Part shown: piece by piece, positions 1-9,140 of the stretch
Position numbering within the stretch: position 1 is the first letter of the stretch
Layout: every line of letters begins with the position of its first letter
Assembly (NCBI RefSeq): GCF_000195635.1
Contig: NZ_GL882630.1
Location: forward strand, 62,001-126,000
Origin: Bacteroides fluxus YIT 12057
GTDB lineage: Bacteria; Bacteroidota; Bacteroidia; Bacteroidales; Bacteroidaceae
DNA length: 64,000 bases
Reading direction: 5' to 3'
The notes under the pieces: model-generated
Databases searched by the model: none
Told to the model about the DNA's origin: nothing
The model's input: the letters and a program-made list of their open reading frames with translations, nothing else
Position numbers and translations under genes: made by a program

Positions 1-321
1 ATCTATTTTCAGAAAGTAGCCTTCCGGCTTTTGTGGAATCCGTTTCCGGTAGTTCTTGACCGTTTTATCGTCTTGGGTGCCGATGTATATGCGGAAGCCG
101 GCCTTGGGGGCTTCTCCCGGCATCAGCGAACGGAGCAGGGGCAACGTGTTCCCGGTGCTCAGAGAGTTTCCGGACAGCAGTTGGTATTGCAGGGGAATGC
201 TGATGGAGTCATCCTGTGAAATATATTTTTGGGGAGTGGGTTGCAGCCGGAACTCCTGTGCGTGGATGGTTGCGGTCGCCAATAAACTGAATGTGCCGAG
301 TAGCAGTAGCTTCTTCTTCAT
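1..321 (-). CDS. Exported glycosidase, N-terminal part (GH84/GH20-like), cut by window edge
   Basis: Only the first 107 residues lie in the window; the gene runs off the left edge. It opens with a signal peptide (MKKKLLLLGTFSLLATATIH, then AQ). The rest looks like the small alpha/beta domain that precedes the catalytic barrel in GH84 O-GlcNAcases and GH20 hexosaminidases: a Q-P-T-P-Q-K start, an IYIG strand and an EGYFLKI strand. By memory of the family it is closest to Bacteroides GH84 enzymes, which remove N-acetylglucosamine from host glycans in the periplasm. The catalytic domain is outside the window, so the GH family is inferred. The neighbouring hybrid regulator on the same strand suggests a glycan-use locus. 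A CATATTTG box at 356-363 (minus strand) may be its promoter. Confidence 0.6.
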   Translation of the reverse strand, partial: MKKKLLLLGTFSLLATATIHAQEFRLQPTPQKYISQDDSISIPLQYQLLSGNSLSTGNTLPLLRSLMPGEAPKAGFRIYIGTQDDKTVKNYRKRIPQKPEGYFLKID

Positions 322-402
322 AATAATAAATTTAAGGAAATGAATATTATCTTTGCAAATATGGAGAAAATAATGCGAATATGCCATATACGTTCTTTAT
401 TT

Positions 403-3400
403 TTAACAGCCTCTGTATTCTTGGGGTGTCTGGTTAAAGCAAGCTTTGAAACAATGCCTGAAATAGCGTAGCGAGTTGAATCCTGTCTGGTAGGCTATTT
501 CAGTTATTTGCAGTTCCGGACTGCTTTTCAGCAGTTCTGCGGCATGCTTCAGACGGCTGTTTAAGATAAATTCATTGGGCGTCATGCAGCTTAAAGCTCT
601 TAGTTTGTTGTAGAGTGAACTGCGGCTTACGGCCAATTCTTTGGCCAACATGTTGACATCAAAAGCCGGATCGGCCAAATGCTCCTTCACTATATCTTCC
701 AGTTTGGTCAGGAATTTGGCGTCAATGGGATTTAAGGCCAATGCCTGTATTTCTGTTTCTGCCGGGATACCGGCAGAGATATCCTTTCCGAATTTCTGTT
801 TCAGAAGTTTCCGGTTGCGTATGATATTGGCGATATGTCCCAGCAACATTTTGTTGTTGAACGGTTTCTCGATGTAGTCATCGGCGCCGCACTGCAGGCC
901 TTCCATCTTTTTGTTGTCGGAAGTCAAGGCCGTCAGCAGTACAACGGGGATATGGCATAGCTCAAAATTGTTTTTGATTTTGGAACACATTTCGATGCCG
1001 GACATTTCAGGCATCATGATGTCGCTCAAGATAAGTTCCGGACGTTCTTCCATTGCTTTCCGCAATCCTTCCTTGCCATTCATGGCAATGCTTACCCGGT
1101 ACAGCGGGGATAATAAGGAAGTCAGTATCTGCAATAGCTCTTCGTTGTCTTCCACCACTAATATGCAATCTTTGTCCGTGGGACTCTCTTGCGTTCCGGA
1201 TTCTTCTTCCGTCTTTTCCGTGCGGTTTTCCGTCCCGGTGTTTTCTTCGGAAGGGACGGCATAGTCATAACCGGATGTCTCTTGGGTGGCAAACGTTACA
1301 TAGTTGTCTTCTTGGAAGAGATTGTCTTTGGGTAAAGTGACGGTGAAGATGGTCCCGTATTGCAGGGCGCTTTGTACGCTGATTTTACCGTGGTGGAGTT
1401 CCACCACTCCCTTTGACAGGGCCAGCCCTATGCCGCTGCCTGGAGAGGAGACTGCGGTATCTACTTGATAGAAACGGTCGAAAATGTATGGCAGCGCTTC
1501 CTGTGGAATGCCTTCACCCGTATCTATTACTTTGATTTCGACCGTTGTTTCCTTTTCGTGAATCTGCAACTCTACCTTACCTTTTTCAGGAGTATGCTTG
1601 AAGGCGTTTGACAGTAGGTTGGAGAATACTTTTCTCAGTTGTCGTCCGTCATACCAGCACATCAGGCTTTCTGCATCTGTCTGGAAGTCGAAATGTATGT
1701 TCTGCAGCTGTGCCTGGTCGGTAAAGTCCAGATGGATTTGCTTTAGATAAGCTACAATGTCAAGCTGGCATACGTGGAGTTGCAACTTGCCTCGTTCCAT
1801 TTTTCTGAAATCAAGCAACTCGGATATCAGTTCCCTGAACTGGAAGGTGTTTTTATAGATTTTCTGCAGGCGTGTCCGTAAGAACGGGGAATGGTTGCCG
1901 GATTGTAGCAGGGCTTCGATTTGTGAGATTATCAATGTCAAAGGGGTACGGAACTCATGTGAAATGTTGGCAAAGAACTGGAGCTTGGCCTGTATGAGCT
2001 CTTCATTCTTCTCTTTTTCAAGCTTTTCCTGTGCCAGAGAGGCGCGAAGTTGCATCCTGGTTTGCCAGTTGTTCAGGAGGACATAGACTATGGCTGCCAC
2101 GATGCCTGTATAGATAAGGTATGCCAGCCAGGTGGCCCACCAGGGAGAGTGGACCACAATGGATAACTCGATGGAGTGTACGTCGTCGAGTGAACCTTGC
2201 TGCTTCTCGCGTACGATAAGTTTGTACTTGCCCGGATCTAAATTGGTATATACAATCGTGTTGTTATAACTGGTGCTCCACTCTTTGCTGAAGCCTTCCA
2301 GCCGGTATTCGTAGATTTTTCTGTCGGTGTTGTCTATATAGCTGTTGGAGGCAACGGTGATTGAAATGTTGTTTTCATTGTATTCCAGGTTTATCCGGTT
2401 GGCAAAAGGCAGCGCCGCACTCAATATGTGGTTGGGCGTTTCGCATGAAATCAATCTGTCATTGACCGCCAGGGATGAAAAATACAGGTTGTATTGAGGT
2501 GAGGGCGTAAGGAGGGAAGTGTTCATGAAGGAGGTCATGCCCGAAGCGCCTCCGACGAATGTTTCTCCATTACGGCAAATCAACAAACCGCACCCGTCGT
2601 TGATTGCTGATAAATGCAATTGGCTCTCGGCGTCAAGCATCCTCATTTCCCGGGTCTCGGGATGATAGATGAGCAAGCCCTTTTCATTGGAAATGGCCAG
2701 ATAGCCGTGCGGAGTTACTGCCAAGTCATAGCAGTAGTGGATATTGGAAACGGCGCACTGTTCAAAACTGTTTTCCCGGGGATTGAACTTATACAGGCCT
2801 GTGCCGTAGGTTCCCAGGTATAGGGTACCGTCGGGATATTCCGCCATTTCCAGTACCTGGAATTTTCCTAAACCTTTTTCTCCATACTTATAGATGTATT
2901 TTTCCTCGGGTTTTTGCATGTTGATCCTGACTATTTGCTTATGTTGGGCTATCCAGATGTGTTTTTTTGAATCAATCAGGAAAGAAGATCCCCCTCCGCG
3001 CGTTTCTTGAATGGATGGATACAGATAGCCGGTAGTTCCGGTCTGCAAGTTTTTCACAAGCATTCCTTTGCTGGAGAGTATGTAAAGGCTGTCTCCCCGC
3101 AAGGTTATTTTAGAAAGGGATGTCCCCATTTCTTTCGTGTGATATTTTAGATTTCTGGTAGGGATGTCAAAACAGAAAAAGCCTTGCTTATGAGTTCCTA
3201 CATAGATACAATCGCGAAGTTTGTCGTATTCTATACATTTTAAACTGTTGAAAGATATTCCTTTAGTTTTACCTTCTGTAAAATAGTGAGTAAATAGCCT
3301 TGTCTTCCTGTTTAAATAATTTAACCCTCCTCCTTCTGTACAAATCCAGATGTCTCCCCTTTTATCTTCTACCATATTACCTACAAAAAAGAAACTGAGG

Positions 3401-4383
3401 CAGTCTGCTCTGTTGGCATTCTCGGAATAATGTCTGAAGAAATTCATTTGGGGATTGAAGTATTGTACACCCCCATAATAGGTGCCTGCCCAAATGGTAC
3501 CCTGCGAGTCTTTATAGAGTGAGAATATGGAGGAGTGTTTCAGGTTGCCGGGTTGCGTATCCTTTTTATAATATGACACGTTTCCTGCTGTGTCTATCTT
3601 GTTCAAACCATTAAAGGTTCCTATCCAGATGGAGCCTTCATTATCCTCTACAAAGCACCGTACATCATTGTTGGATAATGCAAAATCCTTCTCTATGACA
3701 AATTTCTGGCTGATTCCGTTTTCTATCTTGTACATGCCTTGGCGGAAGGCCGCTACCCACATCCTGCCTTTTGTATCCCTATAAAGTGAATGGACATTGA
3801 CTTCGGCTATGACACAGACCGGCGTAGGGGTGGCCAGGTTGTCTATACGGTACAGCCCTCTTGAAGTACCGAGCCATAGGCAATCGTTGGTATCTGAATA
3901 AAGGCTGGTTATATATTGGCTTGGTTTGAGACGATAGACAAAGGCAAACTGCTTCTTGGCCGGATTCCACTTGAAGACGGAATCCTGTGTTGCCGCCCAT
4001 ACGGTATGGCCTTGTGCATGGAGGCAGTTGACTTTCCGCTGCAAAGGCGAGAACTGCTCTTTGTGGAGGTCATAATGGATAAGCACATTGTCCGAAGTAA
4101 AGAAGATATTTCCTTGTTTGTCACTTACAAGATTATGGATCTCATTTCCAAGAAAATTTCTGGTGGGCTCTGACGATGGTTTATAGACAGTCATAGAGTT
4201 GCCGTCATAGCAGCCCAGCCCTTCTAAGGTACCAAACCACATTCTCCCTAACTCATCCTGGCAGATGGACATGACCGAGATCTGGGGCAATCCGTCTGTC
4301 TTGCCTATATGTTTGAAATAGACATTTCCTTGAAGCGTGAGAGACACGACTAAAAACAGGTATAGCAGCAAACCTTTTTTCAT
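403..4383 (-). CDS. Hybrid two-component system sensor/regulator (HTCS)
   Basis: A single-chain sensor and transcription factor of 1326 residues, in the inner membrane, of the type that senses oligosaccharides in the periplasm and switches on glycan-use genes in Bacteroides. Order of parts: signal peptide (1-19); a long periplasmic beta-propeller region of Reg_prop repeats (about 25-660, with repeated W-x-G-T patterns); a Y_Y_Y domain (about 675-745); a membrane segment (about 749-772); HisKA with the phospho-accepting His near 809 (ISHEFRTPL); HATPase with N box near 924, DTGEGIP near 954 and GSGIGLALSKG near 987; a receiver domain (about 1070-1185) with Asp near 1120 in LSDIMMP; and a C-terminal AraC-type DNA-binding domain (about 1226-1324). 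All catalytic motifs are intact. The partial glycosidase downstream on the same strand is a plausible target gene. Ligand unknown. Confidence 0.95.
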   Translation of the reverse strand: MKKGLLLYLFLVVSLTLQGNVYFKHIGKTDGLPQISVMSICQDELGRMWFGTLEGLGCYDGNSMTVYKPSSEPTRNFLGNEIHNLVSDKQGNIFFTSDNVLIHYDLHKEQFSPLQRKVNCLHAQGHTVWAATQDSVFKWNPAKKQFAFVYRLKPSQYITSLYSDTNDCLWLGTSRGLYRIDNLATPTPVCVIAEVNVHSLYRDTKGRMWVAAFRQGMYKIENGISQKFVIEKDFALSNNDVRCFVEDNEGSIWIGTFNGLNKIDTAGNVSYYKKDTQPGNLKHSSIFSLYKDSQGTIWAGTYYGGVQYFNPQMNFFRHYSENANRADCLSFFFVGNMVEDKRGDIWICTEGGGLNYLNRKTRLFTHYFTEGKTKGISFNSLKCIEYDKLRDCIYVGTHKQGFFCFDIPTRNLKYHTKEMGTSLSKITLRGDSLYILSSKGMLVKNLQTGTTGYLYPSIQETRGGGSSFLIDSKKHIWIAQHKQIVRINMQKPEEKYIYKYGEKGLGKFQVLEMAEYPDGTLYLGTYGTGLYKFNPRENSFEQCAVSNIHYCYDLAVTPHGYLAISNEKGLLIYHPETREMRMLDAESQLHLSAINDGCGLLICRNGETFVGGASGMTSFMNTSLLTPSPQYNLYFSSLAVNDRLISCETPNHILSAALPFANRINLEYNENNISITVASNSYIDNTDRKIYEYRLEGFSKEWSTSYNNTIVYTNLDPGKYKLIVREKQQGSLDDVHSIELSIVVHSPWWATWLAYLIYTGIVAAIVYVLLNNWQTRMQLRASLAQEKLEKEKNEELIQAKLQFFANISHEFRTPLTLIISQIEALLQSGNHSPFLRTRLQKIYKNTFQFRELISELLDFRKMERGKLQLHVCQLDIVAYLKQIHLDFTDQAQLQNIHFDFQTDAESLMCWYDGRQLRKVFSNLLSNAFKHTPEKGKVELQIHEKETTVEIKVIDTGEGIPQEALPYIFDRFYQVDTAVSSPGSGIGLALSKGVVELHHGKISVQSALQYGTIFTVTLPKDNLFQEDNYVTFATQETSGYDYAVPSEENTGTENRTEKTEEESGTQESPTDKDCILVVEDNEELLQILTSLLSPLYRVSIAMNGKEGLRKAMEERPELILSDIMMPEMSGIEMCSKIKNNFELCHIPVVLLTALTSDNKKMEGLQCGADDYIEKPFNNKMLLGHIANIIRNRKLLKQKFGKDISAGIPAETEIQALALNPIDAKFLTKLEDIVKEHLADPAFDVNMLAKELAVSRSSLYNKLRALSCMTPNEFILNSRLKHAAELLKSSPELQITEIAYQTGFNSLRYFRHCFKACFNQTPQEYRGC

Positions 4384-4427
4384 AGCATTAAGGGTGTTTT
4401 ACTCTTTGATTGAGCATTTGATAAGGG

Positions 4428-4435
4428 CAAAAGTA
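4428..4435 (-). promoter_or_regulatory. -7 promoter box for the HTCS gene
   Basis: On the minus strand this reads TACTTTTG, a match to the Bacteroides TAnnTTTG box, about 45 bases before the start codon. No good TTTG box is seen 19 bases upstream, so the promoter is probably weak or activator dependent. Confidence 0.45.
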
Positions 4436-4588
4436 ATACTTTTCGTTATAAAAATACATAAATCCATGTCGTTAAAGGGGGAGATTGCGTACATTCGATG
4501 TTACTTTTTTGTGTACCCTTTGGATATTTGCTTTTCTTTTTTGAATGTAGGCAGGCTTTGGGCATAATCGAACAATTTTCTACATATA

Positions 4589-4620
4589 TTGTTTCTTTAG
4601 GAAGATTTTACATATATTTG
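4589..4620 (+). promoter_or_regulatory. Promoter of outer-membrane barrel gene
   Basis: TTGTTT at 4589-4594 and TATATTTG at 4613-4620 form a Bacteroides-type -33/-7 pair with spacing near 19. The start codon follows 26 bases after the -7 box. Confidence 0.6.
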
Positions 4621-4646
4621 TCCCGTAATTTTAAACACAATGAATT

Positions 4647-5195
4647 ATGAAAAAGAATTTTAGTGCTTTCATGATAGCCGTATGCTGTATGTTTATGGCT
4701 ATGCCTGCTCAAGCCCAACTTATCAAGTGGGGTGTCAAAGGTGGTGTGAATATGACGAAGATAGACTGGGATGGTGGAATTGATGGAAATAAACAGAATT
4801 CTACCGGCTTCTTCATCGGCCCGATGGCTGAGATAACGATTCCCATTGTAGGCTTGGGAGTGGATGGTGCCTTGCTTTATTCTCAGAAAGGAGAGAATGA
4901 ACTGAAGCAGCAGGGTTTCGAAGTGCCTGTCAACTTGAAATATACCATCGGCTTGGGAAGCATGCTGGGTGTTTATCTGGCTGCCGGTCCTGATTTTTAT
5001 TTCGACTTGAAGAAAAAAGATGCGGTTGACCGTAAAGCCCAGGTTGGACTGAACTTGGGAGCCGGTGTGAAACTGATCCAGCATTTGCAGATTGGTGTGA
5101 ACTATCAGATACCGTTGGGTGACAGCTTCAAGGTAGGCAACGCCATCGGTGCAAAGAACAAGACTTGGCAAGTTTCCGCCGCATATTTGTTCTAA
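4647..5195 (+). CDS. Outer-membrane beta-barrel protein (porin family, OmpX-like size)
   Basis: A 182-residue exported protein. The signal peptide ends in MPAQAQ near residue 24. The rest alternates short polar and hydrophobic strands rich in Gly and aromatic residues (GVKGGVNMTKI, GLGVDGALLYSQKG, GVYLAAGPDFYF, LQIGVNYQIPLGDSF) and ends in a strand closing on a terminal Phe (VSAAYLF), the usual outer-membrane insertion signal. It fits the small 8-strand barrel families (OMP_b-brl_2). No specific role can be assigned. It stands alone between a promoter and a hairpin terminator. Confidence 0.8.
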   Translation: MKKNFSAFMIAVCCMFMAMPAQAQLIKWGVKGGVNMTKIDWDGGIDGNKQNSTGFFIGPMAEITIPIVGLGVDGALLYSQKGENELKQQGFEVPVNLKYTIGLGSMLGVYLAAGPDFYFDLKKKDAVDRKAQVGLNLGAGVKLIQHLQIGVNYQIPLGDSFKVGNAIGAKNKTWQVSAAYLF

Positions 5196-5223
5196 AAGAA
5201 AAATAGAATAACTTTATAAGTAT

Positions 5224-5262
5224 AAACCTCCTTGCTGCAGTGTGTGGCAAGGAGGTTTTTGT
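5224..5262 (+). terminator. Rho-independent terminator
   Basis: A 12-base perfect stem (AAACCTCCTTGC with GCAAGGAGGTTT), an 11-base loop, then a T run. It ends the barrel protein gene. Confidence 0.85.
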
Positions 5263-5288
5263 TTGTTGAAGGTTCTCTGTATGGAACA

Positions 5289-5328
5289 TTGGCAAGCAAG
5301 GATTTTTCGTATCTTTGCACTATCTTTG
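5289..5328 (+). promoter_or_regulatory. priA promoter with two tandem -7 boxes
   Basis: TATCTTTG occurs twice, at 5310-5317 and 5321-5328, three bases apart. TTGG at 5289-5292 lies about 18 bases before the first. The priA ATG at 5336 starts only 8 bases after the second box, so a transcript from that box would have almost no leader. Confidence 0.55.
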
Positions 5329-5335
5329 TCCCACG

Positions 5336-7807
5336 ATGGAAAAATTTGTAGATGTCATATTGCCCTTGCCTTTGCACAGGTACTTCACTTACTCCCTGCC
5401 CGAGGAAATGGCGGGAGATGTGCAGATTGGTTGCCGTGTGGTAGTGCCTTTCGGCAAGAAGAAATACTATACGGGGATTGTGCAGAACGTTCATTATTTG
5501 AAACCGGAAGAATATGAGGTGAAAGAGGTGACGGCCCTGCTGGACGCTCATCCCATTTTGTTGCCCGGACAATTCAAGTTCTGGGAATGGGTGGCGGATT
5601 ATTACCTCTGTACACAAGGTGACGTCTATAAAGCGGCGTTGCCTTCAGGCCTGAAGCTTGAAAGTGAGACTATCGTAGAGTACAATCCGGATTTTGAAGC
5701 TACGGAACCGTTGCCGGAACGGGAGCAGCGAGTGCTTGACTTGCTCTCTGTCGAACCCGAACAGTGTGTGACAAAACTAGAGAAGGATACCGGTTTTAAG
5801 AATATTCTCAATGTGGTGAAATCTTTGCTTGACAAGGAGGCTATCTTCGTGAAGGAAGAGTTGCGGCGTACTTACAAGCCTAAAACCGAAACCCGTGTGC
5901 GGTTGACTGCCGCAGCAAGCAACGAGCGTCGTCTGCATTTTTTCTTTGATGAACTTCAACGCCGTGCTCCCAAGCAACTGGATTTGCTGATGAAATATAT
6001 CGAACTGTCCGGCTGTCTGGGTGGAATGCGGAAGGAAGTCACGAAGAAAGAACTGCTGTTGCGTGCCTCTGCTACTCCTGCCGTATTCAATGGGTTGATA
6101 GACAAGGGAGTATTCGAGGTTTATCAACAGGAAGTGGGGCGTTTGGGAGACGGTTCCTCCCATGTGTCCCCGTCTTTGAGCCCACTGAATCCTCTGAATC
6201 GGCATCAGCAACAGGCACATGATGAAATAGTGGAAAGTTTCAAGACAAAGAATGTCTGTCTGCTGCATGGTGTAACTTCAAGCGGCAAGACGGAAATCTA
6301 TATCCATCTGATTGAAGAAACCATCCGCCAAGGCAGGCAGGTACTCTACCTTCTGCCCGAAATAGCCTTGACCACCCAGATTACGGAGCGCCTTCGGCGT
6401 GTATTCGGTTCCAGGCTGGGGATTTATCACTCCAAGTTTCCAGATGCCGAGCGGGTGGAAATCTGGCAGAAACAACTTTCGGGAACAGGCTATGACATCA
6501 TCCTGGGGGTACGTTCTTCTATTTTTTTGCCTTTCAAAGATTTGGGGCTGGTGATTGTGGATGAGGAGCATGAGAATACCTACAAGCAACAAGATCCGGC
6601 TCCCCGTTATCATGCCCGCAACGCTTCTATTGTTTTGGCGGCAATGCAGGGTGCCAAAACCTTGTTGGGCACTGCCACCCCTTCCATCGAAACCTGGTAC
6701 AATGCCACTTCCGGAAAATACGGGCTGGTAGAGTTGAAGGAGCGGTATAAAGAAATACAATTACCGGAAATCATTCCGGTAGATATCAAGGAACTGCACC
6801 GGAAGAAACGGATGAACGGTCCTTTCTCTCCTTTGCTCTTGCAACATGTCCGTGAGGCGCTGGAGCAGAAGGAACAGGTGATTTTGTTCCAGAACAGACG
6901 GGGGTTTGCCCCTATGATAGAATGTCATACCTGCGGGTGGGTACCGAAATGTAAGAATTGTGATGTGAGCCTGACTTATCACAAGGGGTTGAACCAGCTG
7001 ACATGCCATTATTGCGGATATACGTATCAGGTGCCTCGTGTCTGCCCGGCTTGCGAAGGTGTGGATTTGCGTAACCGCGGTTTTGGTACGGAGAAGATAG
7101 AAGATGATATCAAAGCCTTGTTTCCTGAGGCAACCGTGGCACGTATGGACTTGGATACCACCCGTACACGCTCGGCTTATGAACGGATTATTGCTGATTT
7201 TGAGCAGGGGAAGACGGATATACTTATCGGAACCCAGATGGTTTCAAAAGGGTTGGACTTCGACCATGTCAGTGTAGTGGGCATTCTGAACGCGGATACC
7301 ATGTTGAACTATCCGGATTTCCGTGCCTATGAACGGGCCTATCAGCTTATGGCGCAGGTGGCAGGTCGTGCCGGGCGGAAAAATAAAAGGGGACGGGTGG
7401 TGCTGCAGACCAAGAGCATTGACCATCCCATCATTCCGCAAGTCATTTCCAATGATTATGAAGGAATGGTAGGCGGACAGCTTGCGGAGCGCCAGATGTT
7501 CCATTATCCGCCTTATTACCGGCTGGTATATGTCTATCTCAAAAACAGGAACGAGACTTTGCTTGACCTGATGGCGCAGACGATGGCGGGCAAACTTCGT
7601 GCTGTGTTCGGCAACCGGGTGTTGGGGCCGGACAAACCTCCTGTAGCCCGTGTACAGACTTTGTTCATCCGGAAAATCATCGTGAAAATAGAAATGAACG
7701 CCCCTATGGCACGTGCCCGTGAACTATTGCTCCGGGTGCAGAGAGAGATGTTGTCCGAAGACCGTTTTAAGTCATTGCTGGTTTATTATGATGTAGATCC
7801 CATGTAG
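5336..7807 (+). CDS. priA: Primosomal protein N' (replication restart helicase PriA)
   Basis: A cytoplasmic 3'-5' DNA helicase of 823 residues that reloads the replisome at stalled forks. Walker A is GVTSSGKTE near residue 313, the Walker B/DEAH-type motif is VDEEHENTYK near 408, and four paired Cys motifs that bind two zinc ions lie at about 530-575 (CHTCGW, CKNCDV, CHYCGY, CPAC). The C-terminal helicase part includes GTQMVSKGLDF and the QVAGRAGR motif. The ATG at 5336 is preferred to the upstream TTG at 5315 because the family starts with M-(E/K)-K-F-x-D-V-I-L-P-L-P and because 5315 lies inside a promoter box. Confidence 0.96.
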   Translation: MEKFVDVILPLPLHRYFTYSLPEEMAGDVQIGCRVVVPFGKKKYYTGIVQNVHYLKPEEYEVKEVTALLDAHPILLPGQFKFWEWVADYYLCTQGDVYKAALPSGLKLESETIVEYNPDFEATEPLPEREQRVLDLLSVEPEQCVTKLEKDTGFKNILNVVKSLLDKEAIFVKEELRRTYKPKTETRVRLTAAASNERRLHFFFDELQRRAPKQLDLLMKYIELSGCLGGMRKEVTKKELLLRASATPAVFNGLIDKGVFEVYQQEVGRLGDGSSHVSPSLSPLNPLNRHQQQAHDEIVESFKTKNVCLLHGVTSSGKTEIYIHLIEETIRQGRQVLYLLPEIALTTQITERLRRVFGSRLGIYHSKFPDAERVEIWQKQLSGTGYDIILGVRSSIFLPFKDLGLVIVDEEHENTYKQQDPAPRYHARNASIVLAAMQGAKTLLGTATPSIETWYNATSGKYGLVELKERYKEIQLPEIIPVDIKELHRKKRMNGPFSPLLLQHVREALEQKEQVILFQNRRGFAPMIECHTCGWVPKCKNCDVSLTYHKGLNQLTCHYCGYTYQVPRVCPACEGVDLRNRGFGTEKIEDDIKALFPEATVARMDLDTTRTRSAYERIIADFEQGKTDILIGTQMVSKGLDFDHVSVVGILNADTMLNYPDFRAYERAYQLMAQVAGRAGRKNKRGRVVLQTKSIDHPIIPQVISNDYEGMVGGQLAERQMFHYPPYYRLVYVYLKNRNETLLDLMAQTMAGKLRAVFGNRVLGPDKPPVARVQTLFIRKIIVKIEMNAPMARARELLLRVQREMLSEDRFKSLLVYYDVDPM

Positions 7808-7888
7808 GATCTGATGGCAAAAAGGGACATGGATAGGATAACGGATCGTGTGAGAAAATTGAATATAAGTACTTATAAAAGATATAAT

Positions 7889-8371
7889 ATGTTGGAAAAC
7901 AACGAAAAAACAAGAATACTCTTTGTCTGTTTGGGAAATATCTGCCGTTCTTCCTCTGCGGAGGGAGTAATGAAATATTTGATAGAACAGGCTGGACGTG
8001 AGAATGACTTTGTGATAGATTCTGCCGGAATTCTCTCCTATCATCAGGGGGAGCTTCCTGACAGCCGTATGCGTGCCCATGCCGCCCGTCGCGGATATGA
8101 ACTGACCCATCGTTCACGTCCTGTCCGTACGGAGGATTTTTATAACTTCGACTTGATTATCGGCATGGATGATCGCAATATTGACGATTTGAAAGATCTT
8201 GCTCCTTCCGTAGAGGCATGGAGCAAGATACACCGGATGACGGAATATTGCACTAAGTTTATCCATGCAGACCATGTGCCCGACCCTTACTACGGTGGTG
8301 CCGAAGGCTTCGAGTATGTACTCGATATTCTGGAGGATGCCTGTACAGGTCTGTTGGAGAAACTGAGTTAG
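7889..8371 (+). CDS. Low-molecular-weight protein-tyrosine-phosphatase
   Basis: A 160-residue cytoplasmic phosphatase. The P-loop C-L-G-N-I-C-R-S-S carries the nucleophilic Cys and the binding Arg close to the N-terminus, and VPDPYYGG near the end holds the general-acid Asp. Length matches the usual 150-165. An in-frame ATG exists 25 codons upstream (7814), but the ATG at 7889 places the P-loop at the normal distance and the upstream stretch is not family-like. It may act on phosphotyrosine of cell-envelope polysaccharide kinases or on small molecules; the sequence does not decide this. Its stop codon overlaps the end of the convergent gene by 4 bases. Confidence 0.9.
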   Translation: MLENNEKTRILFVCLGNICRSSSAEGVMKYLIEQAGRENDFVIDSAGILSYHQGELPDSRMRAHAARRGYELTHRSRPVRTEDFYNFDLIIGMDDRNIDDLKDLAPSVEAWSKIHRMTEYCTKFIHADHVPDPYYGGAEGFEYVLDILEDACTGLLEKLS

Positions 8372-9135
8372 TGCCGGATGTCTTGGTAGAACCGCTTGTG
8401 GTCGTTTAGGCTGCATGTGGCATCTATGCCGGATGTTTTCAGCCGTTCGGCAATTTCATTTAATTTCTTTCTTGATACTCTGCCGATGTAGAACAAGCGG
8501 TAGCGGTAATCCTTGTCCAGCAGTTCCATGACATGGGTAAAGGCTTGTTCACGTGCAAAGTCGAAGTTGACCTTCCGCAAGTCCGTATAGGGATAGCGGA
8601 TGCTCCTGCCCACGCTGTGAACAACCAGCGCATCTTTGTCCAGTGTCAGATAACAGAAACGGGTCATCAGCATGTTGATGAAGAAGAGGCTTAATCCAAA
8701 GGAAATGATGGCCGGAATAAATCCCCACCATACGTCACCGCTGATGGAATAATACCCTAATATCAGAAACATGAGGAACAGTACGAAGAAATAAAACATA
8801 TAAAGGGACGGGCGCCGATAGGTTTCCGTAACAGGTTCTGCAACCGTAGGTTCCTGCGGTACATAATTGTCGAAAGGCACTCCCTTTGAAACCAGGAAGC
8901 GGATGACGGAAGAGGGGTGGCGGAACGGAGGCAGATAGACAACTTTGTCTCCTTTCCCTTTCAGGTGCAGGGTCAGAATGCCGGGACCGTATTTGTCCTT
9001 CGATGTCGTGGTACCTTTGTGGGACGCCTGATGGTAACGCTTCATGAAGCTGAAACTCTCGATTTGGTGTAAACCTGTCCGCTGGTTTTGCAGCAGCTGT
9101 TCGGCTCTCTTTTGTTCTTTAGCGGTCACTTCCAT
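8368..9135 (-). CDS. Membrane protein of unknown function
   Basis: 255 residues, not recognised. The N-terminal 100 residues are soluble and charged. Two membrane helices follow (about 110-130 and 137-157, with a short W-W-G-F loop). The C-terminal part has a strand-rich pattern (FCYLTLDKDALVVHSVGRSI, then RYPYTDLRKVNF) that resembles bacterial PH-like domains found after paired helices, which is only a suggestion. It starts 5 bases after the stop of the HD-domain phosphodiesterase upstream, so the two are almost certainly co-transcribed and may act together at the membrane. Confidence 0.75.
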   Translation of the reverse strand: MEVTAKEQKRAEQLLQNQRTGLHQIESFSFMKRYHQASHKGTTTSKDKYGPGILTLHLKGKGDKVVYLPPFRHPSSVIRFLVSKGVPFDNYVPQEPTVAEPVTETYRRPSLYMFYFFVLFLMFLILGYYSISGDVWWGFIPAIISFGLSLFFINMLMTRFCYLTLDKDALVVHSVGRSIRYPYTDLRKVNFDFAREQAFTHVMELLDKDYRYRLFYIGRVSRKKLNEIAERLKTSGIDATCSLNDHKRFYQDIRH

Positions 9136-9140
9136 AGTTT

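Noticed and set aside
4608-5171. Minus-strand open frame of 187 codons opposite the barrel protein
   Set aside because: The plus-strand gene has a signal peptide, a barrel pattern, a promoter and a terminator; the antisense frame has none.
5315-5335. Upstream TTG start for priA
   Set aside because: It lies inside the first TATCTTTG box and the family begins at the ATG at 5336.
7814-7888. 25-residue N-terminal extension of the phosphatase
   Set aside because: The P-loop Cys lies close to the N-terminus in this family, and the extension overlaps the probable promoter region.
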